DNA of 64,000 bases from Chloroflexota bacterium (lineage in GTDB: Bacteria > Chloroflexota > UBA11872 > VXOZ01): assembly GCA_022824225.1 (NCBI GenBank), contig JAJEAH010000068.1, positions 1-64,000 of the forward strand, written 5' to 3'. This document shows positions 1-7,634 of the stretch, in pieces. Within the stretch, counting starts at the first letter, position 1, and the number at the start of each line of letters is the position of its first letter. The position numbers and the translations under genes were made by a program. The notes beneath the pieces are model-generated. The model saw nothing but the letters and a program-made list of their open reading frames with translations, was not told the origin of the DNA and did no database searches.

Positions 1-81
1 ACGACATGTCGTGCCCCTACGACAGCGGAACTGAGCAAGTCCTCGGCTTCGCCCCACTGCGGGTGTGCGTCGTGCCCCTAT

Positions 82-174
82 GACAGCGGAACTGAGTCTC
101 AATCGCCTTAGCAACAGAGATTACCATGGCAACCCAAGGCAGGAACTGAATGCGACAGCATCGGGGCTTGCCCC
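82..174. repeat. ~93-bp dispersed repeat (first copy)
   Basis: GACAGCGGAACTGAGTCTCAATCGCCTTAGCAACAGAGATTACCATGGCAACCCAAGGCAGGAACTGAATGCGACAGCATCGGGGCTTGCCCC; 28-bp GTCGTGCCCCTAYGACAGCGGAACTGAG also occurs at 8-35 and 69-96. Confidence 0.92.
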
Positions 175-409
175 CTGCAGACTTTCGGTCGCGCAGTGCG
201 CCCGGTCCTCGCAGTGTATAGAATGCGCAGGGGACGGTACGCCGCGTCCTTTCGCATAGCAGGAAGAAGCCCTGTGCCCAGGATGCGCAGACAGGCCTCC
301 ACAGAACGGGGCATAGGCAAACGCCAAAGTCTCGGATGACGGGGGAGCCGCAGGAAAGCCGGTGCCCGCCTAGCAACCCAACTCCACCAATAACGCCAGA
401 ACGCGAACC

Positions 410-1801
410 ATGGAACAAACGCAGAAGACAAGCACGCGCGACTTCCCGCCTCTCAGCCCGGCCCGGGCGCGGGTTCTCCTAGAAAGCATTGACAGGCTTG
501 CCCTGTACAGTGAGCTTTTCGACGGCCCAATCGGACAGGCCTACCGCGCCCTGCTGCGGTGTCTGGCGTCAGAGGAGCCTGAAGCCGGCTTCCTCACAGC
601 CGTCGCCCGCTTTAGCGGCCTATTGAGCGTCCATGCGGAGCGGTATGGCTCGCCGCCAGCGGGTGACGTTTGGCAAGACTACCTCCTGTCGTGTCTCCTG
701 GAGGCGGAAAACGCCTTTACACGCACGGCGGCCCGGGACGGCGCCCGCGGCCTCAGCCCCGCGCTCACCGCGCTGGCCCGCCAGGACCTCACCATTCTCC
801 ATGCGTTCTTTCTCCTGGAGGCCGGCGCGCTGCGCGCATACGCGGAGAAACACGACGTTCACGCGGCCCTGCCGTATCTGATGTGGGATGGTTTTGAGCC
901 GGATTGCCCAGTTGAGAACAATCACCCGCAACCGGAAGTCTGCCGTTCACTCGTCGCCTTGGCAGACTGGCGTGAGGCCGTGCCGCTGCTGGCCGCGCAC
1001 TACCGCCGGTCCGGCGCCGGCGACTTTGCGCGCTTCCACGCGTTCCGCTGGGTGCGCACGACGCAAGGCGGCCGCTTGCAGGGCATCGCGCACCCGGACC
1101 CCATTCGATTGGAGGAACTCATCGGCGATGAGCGCCAGCGCCGTCTCTTGGTGCAGAACACCGAGCACCTGCTGGCGGGCTACCGTGCCAACAACGTTCT
1201 CTTGTGCGGCGATCGCGGCACCGGCAAGTCATCGTCCATCAAGGCGCTTCTCCACCGCTACGGACGCCGCGGTCTGCGCTTGGTGGAGGTCGCCAAAGAG
1301 CATCTCGGCGACTTTCCGGACATCCTAGCGGCATTGGAAGAACAGCCGCAGGCGTTCATCATCTTCGTGGACGACCTCTCGTTCGAGCCCCACGAGACCG
1401 ACTACAAGGCGTTGAAAGCCATCCTGGAGGGCAGCCTGGCGGCGCAGCCCCGCAACGTCGTCATCTACGCCACCTCGAACCGCAGCCACCTGATCCGGGA
1501 GAATTTCTCCGACCGCACCGGCATCCTGGAGGGGGAAATCCACCCCAAAGAGACGCTGCAGGAGACGTTCTCACTGAGCGACCGCTTCGGCATCCGCATC
1601 TCCTTCGTTGCCCCCACGCAAGGGCAGTATCTCGCCATCGTTACGGCGCTGGCCGCGCAGCGCGGACTAGACGTGGACCCGCCAGCCTTGCGGGCCCGCG
1701 CCCTGACGTGGGCCCAGCAGCAGAACGGCTTCTCCGGCCGCACCGCGCGCCAGTTCGTGGACTATTTGGAAGGCGATCTAGGCACTACTGCCCTGCAATA
1801 G
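410..1801 (+). CDS. AAA+ type ATP-binding protein, DUF815 family
   Basis: 463 aa ORF; Walker A-like LLCGDRGTGKSS, Walker B-like FIIFVDDLSFE, YATSNRSHLI segment typical of DUF815 ATPases. Confidence 0.85.
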   Translation: MEQTQKTSTRDFPPLSPARARVLLESIDRLALYSELFDGPIGQAYRALLRCLASEEPEAGFLTAVARFSGLLSVHAERYGSPPAGDVWQDYLLSCLLEAENAFTRTAARDGARGLSPALTALARQDLTILHAFFLLEAGALRAYAEKHDVHAALPYLMWDGFEPDCPVENNHPQPEVCRSLVALADWREAVPLLAAHYRRSGAGDFARFHAFRWVRTTQGGRLQGIAHPDPIRLEELIGDERQRRLLVQNTEHLLAGYRANNVLLCGDRGTGKSSSIKALLHRYGRRGLRLVEVAKEHLGDFPDILAALEEQPQAFIIFVDDLSFEPHETDYKALKAILEGSLAAQPRNVVIYATSNRSHLIRENFSDRTGILEGEIHPKETLQETFSLSDRFGIRISFVAPTQGQYLAIVTALAAQRGLDVDPPALRARALTWAQQQNGFSGRTARQFVDYLEGDLGTTALQ

Positions 1802-1818
1802 CCGATTACCCCGCGATC

Positions 1819-2043
1819 AGTGGGTATTGACTTAGGCTGCACAGGTATGGGTGTCAACGTGAACGGCTGCTCCCCGAAATGTCATTCTGAGGAGTGCAGC
1901 CAAAGCGTCATTTTGCGGGGTGCAGCCGATTTGTCATTCTGAGGAGTGCAGCGACGAAGAATCTAGTGTCGGGAGCACACCAGATTCCGCGTCTTTGACG
2001 AAGTCAGAGAACCCTGTTCGACGCTGCGCTCGGAATGACATTG
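1819..2043 (+). repeat. Dispersed palindromic repeat element, copy A (inverted partner at 45305-45477)
   Basis: AGTGGGTATTGACTTAGGCTGCACAGGTATGGGTGTCAACGTGAACGGCTGCTCC...GTCATTCTGAGGAGTGCAGCGACGAAGAATCTAG...CGCGTCTTTGACGAAGTCAG...GGAATGACA matches the reverse complement of 45305-45477. Confidence 0.85.
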
Positions 2044-2132
2044 ATTGCCGTTCGGAATGACATAGGGGGTGCAGCGTTCGGCGTGGGTGCGTGCTGCGTT
2101 CGGCGTGGCATGGATGTCGTCCCCTGTCTTTT

Positions 2133-2234
2133 GTCATTCCGAGCGCAGCGAGGAATCTAGCGCCCCCGCAACGTGCCGCCCGCTTGGCGCGGCTCCTTAG
2201 ATTCCTCTCTGCGCTGCGCTCCGTTCGGAATGAC
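2133..2234. repeat. MITE/REP-like palindromic element
   Basis: GTCATTCCGAGCGCAGCGAGGAATCTAG ... TTAGATTCCTCTCTGCGCTGCGCTCCGTTCGGAATGAC: imperfect terminal inverted repeats of about 28 bp. Confidence 0.8.
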
Positions 2235-2447
2235 ATTCGATACACCCTTCGCGCTTCCTCTTCACCCCCCGTCTCCCCGCCTTCTACAACATACAAATGA
2301 CATGAGATCTAGCCCAACAAGGTGATCAAGTCAAGAGCTACTGATTCCCAATTACCCCCACTTGCCAAGGCCGCGGCATCCATAGGCGTAAACAGTCTTC
2401 GACCCGCACATGCTCCCCGGCCGAGCGTCGTCAATGCAGTGACAACA

Positions 2448-2476
2448 TTGACAAACGTACCATAGAATCCTATACT
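2448..2476 (+). promoter_or_regulatory. sigma70-like promoter for the downstream binding protein
   Basis: TTGACA - 17 bp - TATACT, 82 bp upstream of the ATG at 2558. Confidence 0.65.
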
Positions 2477-2557
2477 GTCCACAGCAGCGTTTTTGTCTAG
2501 TTGCATAAACTCCGCTGCATTGAGCCGCAATTAAGTAGCGCAACGAGAGGACTAGCG

Positions 2558-3952
2558 ATGACGAACTCTCAAGTTACACGACGACGTCTGCTCGGTACCG
2601 GCGCCGCCCTTGGCGCTGCCGGACTCCTGGCCGCCTGCGGACAAGCGCAAATGGCCGGCGATGCTGCTCCGATGGCGGAGGAAGAGACTTCCGAGGACGC
2701 CCAGCCGGAGACCATGGAGGTAGTAAACCTCGTCTACTTGTCACCGGAAAGCCCGGCCCGGCAAGAGAAGGAAGTCGCCATCTTTGACGACTTCAACGCC
2801 GAAAACTCCGATATTCAGGTAGAGGTCGTCGGTCAGGCCGGCGGCTGGGGCGGCACCTATGAGAAGGTGATGGTGTCGCACGCCGGCGGCGTGCCGATTG
2901 ACTTCGTGCACAACGGCTGGTTGATCTGGGACCGCATGTGGCAGGCCGGCGCAATCGTCGACCTAACCGAGTTCTTCAAGGCCGACAAGCTCGTGCCGGA
3001 AGAGCTGTTCATCGAATCATCCCTGTTCGAATGGGTGTTCGATGGCGTCATGGGCGGCATGCCCATCAGCACCTCCGCCGACGCGATGGCGTACAACAAG
3101 GACATGTTCGCCGAGGCCGGACTGGAGGAACCGCCGGTAGACGTGAACGCGAAATGGTGGAACATGGAGACGTTCCTCGAATACGCGCAGAAGTTGACGA
3201 ATGAAGAGCAGTTCGGCTTTGGCGGCAGCTTGGGCGGCGGGAACGCGGCAGGCGAGACCACGGGCACGTATTTCGGCCAAGGCCCCTGGGACGACGCCAC
3301 CCGCACGGCATTCATCGACTCGCCCGGCATCATTCAGGGGCTTGAATTCTGGCGGGACGTCACGGAAGTCAAGTACCACGTGCAGCCCAACCCGGACGAG
3401 AGCAACGAGTTGCGCGGCGGTCAGCGCATGAACGTGTTTGTCACCGGCAAGATCGGCATGCAAGTCTCGTACATCAATCAAGATACGAACTTCAACTGGG
3501 CAGTCGCCACGCTTCCCTACAACGGCGAAGGCCCCAGCATGTCGGCGCGCATCTCGAACCACGGCCTGCAGATGGGCAACGCGGAAACCCAGGATGCCAC
3601 GTGGACGGTATTCACCTGGTTCATGTCTCCGGAGAACGCCGGCAGATTCCCGCGCACGGCAGGACACGTGGTCTCGCCTTTCCAGGACCCGGCATATTCC
3701 GAGGTCTCCCAGGCCGAGTTCCGCAACCAGCTTGGCATCGATCCCAAGGCGTTCGTCCTTCAGGCGCAGCATACGCAACCCCACGGTTGGGGTCTGTACA
3801 AGTACAGCGCGTGGGAAGAGGTCACCGCGCTGGCGCGGCCTCGCTATCGCCAGGAATACCAGCTTGGCCAGCTTGATACCCGCGAGTACGCGACCTGGTT
3901 CCAGGATGTCATCACGACGATCATGGACGACTATTTCGCGAGCAGAGGGTAG
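2558..3952 (+). CDS. Extracellular solute-binding protein (sugar-type, family 1), Tat-type lipoprotein
   Basis: MTNSQVTRRRLLGTGAALGAAGLLAACGQAQ: twin-arginine motif plus lipobox; SBP_bac_1-like body. Start placed at internal ATG of ORF 2501..3952. Confidence 0.85.
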   Translation: MTNSQVTRRRLLGTGAALGAAGLLAACGQAQMAGDAAPMAEEETSEDAQPETMEVVNLVYLSPESPARQEKEVAIFDDFNAENSDIQVEVVGQAGGWGGTYEKVMVSHAGGVPIDFVHNGWLIWDRMWQAGAIVDLTEFFKADKLVPEELFIESSLFEWVFDGVMGGMPISTSADAMAYNKDMFAEAGLEEPPVDVNAKWWNMETFLEYAQKLTNEEQFGFGGSLGGGNAAGETTGTYFGQGPWDDATRTAFIDSPGIIQGLEFWRDVTEVKYHVQPNPDESNELRGGQRMNVFVTGKIGMQVSYINQDTNFNWAVATLPYNGEGPSMSARISNHGLQMGNAETQDATWTVFTWFMSPENAGRFPRTAGHVVSPFQDPAYSEVSQAEFRNQLGIDPKAFVLQAQHTQPHGWGLYKYSAWEEVTALARPRYRQEYQLGQLDTREYATWFQDVITTIMDDYFASRG

Positions 3953-3998
3953 CAGCACGCGGCGCAGTACGCGCGGCGATCAGTCTCGGTACGCATGT

Positions 3999-4041
3999 GC
4001 AGAGGGGCGGGAGAATTCCCACCCCTCTGCCTTTATTTTTT
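3999..4041 (+). terminator. Rho-independent terminator after the binding-protein gene
   Basis: GCAGAGGGGCGGGAGAATTCCCACCCCTCTGC followed by CTTTATTTTTT. Confidence 0.85.
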
Positions 4042-4463
4042 GGGTAGCAGCCACCAGTCGCAGGCACGCCCAGCCCGACGCGTCTGGACCGACCGCTTTG
4101 GGCCACAGTAAGATTCATGAACTTCAGCCTATCTGGCGGCCTGCAAGCTCCCCATACGAGTGCCGCAGATCGAAACCACAGCCGACCGGCGCACCGCGGC
4201 CACTAGCCCTGCCGGCTTTCGCACCGAGTACAGCGACGCCGACGTGCGGCACTAGGAGCATTGGCGGCACGGGCGGTCCCATCGGCGTACAATACCTCTG
4301 AGCGCATCGAACGCGCCCATGTTCCGCCTCTCTAGGAATGGCAAACGACGGCGCCGAGTAGAGAGCGACCGGCGCTTCCGGTAACCTAGGGTTCAGCGAA
4401 AGTCACATTCTCAGGAGCATTGGCGACAGCGGCCAAGGGCTGAAGCTTACAAAGGAGCACACC

Positions 4464-5303
4464 ATGCCGAGCAACCTGCTGGAAGTCTTTACGAATTGCT
4501 ACGGCCGCTACGGCGTACGGGCGGCCATCGACCTCGCGCCCCAGGCGGGCATTACGCACTTGGAACTCGCCATGAAACAGCATGGCGGCGTCCTGGAGAT
4601 TCCCGAAGACGTGGTCGCCAGTGAAAAGCTGGGCGACGCCGGTATTCAGAATCTCAAGCGGGAACTCGACGCGCATGGCCTCGCCGTCATTAGCGTCAAT
4701 GGTTCGGACAACATCCTCGATCCGGACGGCTTTGCCCGCATTGCCGAACGCATGCGCCTGGCCGGGGCCATGGGCGCGCAGTACTTCGTCGGCTTAGGCG
4801 GCGAACCGGCAGAAGAAGACCGGCGCGAGTTCTTCGACAAGATGGGCGCCATCGGCGACGTTGCCGCCAAACACGGCCTCACCATCGCCCTGGAGACCCA
4901 TCCCGGCATCACGCAGAATGCCGCTGCCATTCTGGACACCATGCAGGCCCTGCAGCATGACGCGATCCGCGTCAACTTCGATACCGGCAACATCCTGTAT
5001 TACAACGAAGGCGCGAATGTTTACAGCCAGTTGGAAGCCGTCATGGACTACGTGGTGCACATGCATTTGAAGGACAGCAAGGGCGGCTACCGCGAGTGGT
5101 ATTTTCCGGCAATGGGCGACGGCGGAGCGGTGGACTTCGCGCGTATCGGCCGGATTACGAACGACGCCGGTTTCTTTGGGCCGTACAGCCTGGAAATCGA
5201 AGGTATCCGAGATGAACCGGAGCAGACCCTGGAGCAACGCCAGGAGCGCGTGGTCCGCAGTGTAGAACACCTGCGGTCCGTGGGATTCTTGGATTCCAAT
5301 TAG
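4464..5303 (+). CDS. Sugar phosphate isomerase/epimerase (xylose isomerase-like TIM barrel)
   Basis: 279 aa; LALETHPGI, NFDTGNILYYNEG, HMHLKDSKGGYREWYFPAMGDGGAVDF; RBS AAAGGAG. Confidence 0.8.
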   Translation: MPSNLLEVFTNCYGRYGVRAAIDLAPQAGITHLELAMKQHGGVLEIPEDVVASEKLGDAGIQNLKRELDAHGLAVISVNGSDNILDPDGFARIAERMRLAGAMGAQYFVGLGGEPAEEDRREFFDKMGAIGDVAAKHGLTIALETHPGITQNAAAILDTMQALQHDAIRVNFDTGNILYYNEGANVYSQLEAVMDYVVHMHLKDSKGGYREWYFPAMGDGGAVDFARIGRITNDAGFFGPYSLEIEGIRDEPEQTLEQRQERVVRSVEHLRSVGFLDSN

Positions 5304-5315
5304 AGCGTCGCGACC

Positions 5316-7568
5316 CTATTGCTCCACGGCAACCGTGGCTTCCCACGCGAGAGACCCGTCCGCGCCGTATTGGCCGGTGCGTATTTCCTTGATGGGATAG
5401 TCCGGAATCTCAATCTCCGCAAAGCAGTCCTCGCCAGTGCGGGCGCCAACCTCGCTAAAGACGAAGTCGAATACGTCAAATTGCGCGCCATCGCTCTTGT
5501 CCCACAAGTCGTCCTGGTCGACCGGCGTCACCTGCAAGCGAAATCGTGCGTCCGCGTCAGCGGCGGAGCAGGAGTCTTTGACATAGTACAGGGCATTCTT
5601 GCGCCGGTGCACGGAGAATCCGGCCCGCAGTAGCGGCTCGCCGGCCTCTGCCAGCACACGTTCTACGTATGGCGGGGCATAGTAGTGGGCAATCCAGGCA
5701 TGTCCGGCGCCGCTAGGGGCGATTTGACCGGTGCGAATTCTGCCGACGGGATACCACGGCAAGTCTCGGACGGCAAAGCAGTCTCCCTGCGCGCGCCAGC
5801 CGTATTCAGGAAAGTTGAAGTCAAGGGTGCCATGCAACATGCCGGGCGCGTCCCCTGGGTTCAGGGGAAAAAGGTGGAGGAAGAACCGCGTGCCAACTTC
5901 AGCATCGTCGCATCGCTCTTTTATGTAGACTAGTCGATTCTCAACGCGATGTATCGCATAGTCGGCGGCAGTGAGGCGTTCGCCCAAGTCGAGCCGCGGA
6001 ATGTCCTCCCCGGGGTCTCGGAGCACGAAGTCCAGCCAGCGCGGCTGCTCGTACGTTAGGTACTGGTTGTGGAAGCGCGCGCCCAAGGCCGACACGAGCG
6101 AATAGTCGGCGCCAAACTCCCCATAGCGAACAACACTGAAGTCGTGGTCGTTGTTAGACCGAGCCAGGTCGAACAGCGGCGTGACCGCGCCAATGCCCAG
6201 GACGACTGCGAGACCTCCCAACGCGGCACGCTGGTATAGGCGTCCTGTGCGGACCAGCTCACTCCCGTTGCCGACAATGACGTGCGCAACAAAATACGCC
6301 AATAAGACCAGTGCGGGCAGCGCGCCGCGCGTCATCAGGTCGTTCCACAAGCCGAACTTGTACCACGGGATCAATAGCAACGTCGCCAACCCGGCAAGGA
6401 AGAACGGATCGCGCACCAGTCTCGGACGCAACACGCAAAGGAGGGCCGCGGCGACGAGGAATTCGGAGAGATAGAGCGCGGGAATCACCTTTGGCAGCTT
6501 GGGCGCGACATTCTCGTACACCGTCCACAGCCAACCATGGGGCAGAGCGCCGACGGCGCCGCTCAACAGAAAGCCGACGAGCAACAGCGCCAGCGGCGGC
6601 GCAAGCAAGAGATTTTGCCAACTCAGCAGCCGCCGCACGCCATTCACAATGAATAGCGCGGCGACGAACGGCAGTAAGCCAAGGCCTACCATGGGCGACC
6701 AAAAGAGAATTGCCGCTACCAGCACCCCGCTTACCGCCAGGAATCGCGGATGCCGGCAAAGTTGCACGAACGAGAGCACGGCAAGCGCAGCTCCGATCAA
6801 GTGTTGCGGAGTCCAGAGCATTGCGACGAAGGGCGACGTGTATTGCAGAGCAAGGCCAAAGTTGCCACCCCAATCTAGGGGGGACCGGCCAAGGCCAATG
6901 TAGGGCCAACCGTCGAAACTGACGTGCAACGCAAGCCATTGGGTCCCATCGATCAAGACCGTGCGGACGATGTCCATACCGCTGAAGAACACCAGCAGGG
7001 CCGCCGCGGCGATCACTGCCCAACCGCGAAATCGCCAAGCGAATAGCGCAAGCATCAACGCTGCCCCGCACCACGTCCAGAGTGGCACAGCCCAATTCAG
7101 CGCTCCCGGCCCCAAGGCCCTGGCAGCAAGGCCGGGCGCCATGTAGTAGCCCAAGTAGTAGCGCAGATACCCCGGCGCGTCTACGTAACTGGCGATAGTC
7201 GTCGGCCACGAGCCGCGGCCGAGCTCCAGGAAGACGAGCCGGTGCTTGATCCAGTCGAAGTTGTGCACGTCGAAGACGCCGCCGGCAGACGAAACCATCA
7301 CCCAGGCCGCTGCCACCAGCAGCAAGCCGGCCAGCATTCGGTCCGGCGCGACACGCCATGACCCCACCAACGCCGGCCGGAGTCCCAACCCCAGCAATAG
7401 CGCCGCCGGGATGCCAAACCACCACTCAAACCATCCCACCAGCCAGATCAGGAGCGGGGCCATTACGTAGAGAACGACCAGGCGGTGCCGAATCGGCAAC
7501 TCCTCCGGAGGAGCGGCATCCGGCTGCCGTACGGGGTCCCGCGACCGTTCCTTGCCCCAACTCGTCAT
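5316..7568 (-). CDS. Large polytopic membrane protein with duplicated Cys-containing C-terminal module (paralog 1)
   Basis: 750 aa; many hydrophobic segments, WTPQH motif, two C-terminal ~75-100 aa repeats ending IRTGQ; similar to ORF 33951-36296. Confidence 0.7.
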   Translation of the reverse strand: MTSWGKERSRDPVRQPDAAPPEELPIRHRLVVLYVMAPLLIWLVGWFEWWFGIPAALLLGLGLRPALVGSWRVAPDRMLAGLLLVAAAWVMVSSAGGVFDVHNFDWIKHRLVFLELGRGSWPTTIASYVDAPGYLRYYLGYYMAPGLAARALGPGALNWAVPLWTWCGAALMLALFAWRFRGWAVIAAAALLVFFSGMDIVRTVLIDGTQWLALHVSFDGWPYIGLGRSPLDWGGNFGLALQYTSPFVAMLWTPQHLIGAALAVLSFVQLCRHPRFLAVSGVLVAAILFWSPMVGLGLLPFVAALFIVNGVRRLLSWQNLLLAPPLALLLVGFLLSGAVGALPHGWLWTVYENVAPKLPKVIPALYLSEFLVAAALLCVLRPRLVRDPFFLAGLATLLLIPWYKFGLWNDLMTRGALPALVLLAYFVAHVIVGNGSELVRTGRLYQRAALGGLAVVLGIGAVTPLFDLARSNNDHDFSVVRYGEFGADYSLVSALGARFHNQYLTYEQPRWLDFVLRDPGEDIPRLDLGERLTAADYAIHRVENRLVYIKERCDDAEVGTRFFLHLFPLNPGDAPGMLHGTLDFNFPEYGWRAQGDCFAVRDLPWYPVGRIRTGQIAPSGAGHAWIAHYYAPPYVERVLAEAGEPLLRAGFSVHRRKNALYYVKDSCSAADADARFRLQVTPVDQDDLWDKSDGAQFDVFDFVFSEVGARTGEDCFAEIEIPDYPIKEIRTGQYGADGSLAWEATVAVEQ

Positions 7569-7634
7569 CCGCTGCGCACTCTCATCAAGAGTGACGCCGC
7601 CGGTGAATGCCTCAGCCGCCAGGGCCAGGACCGC

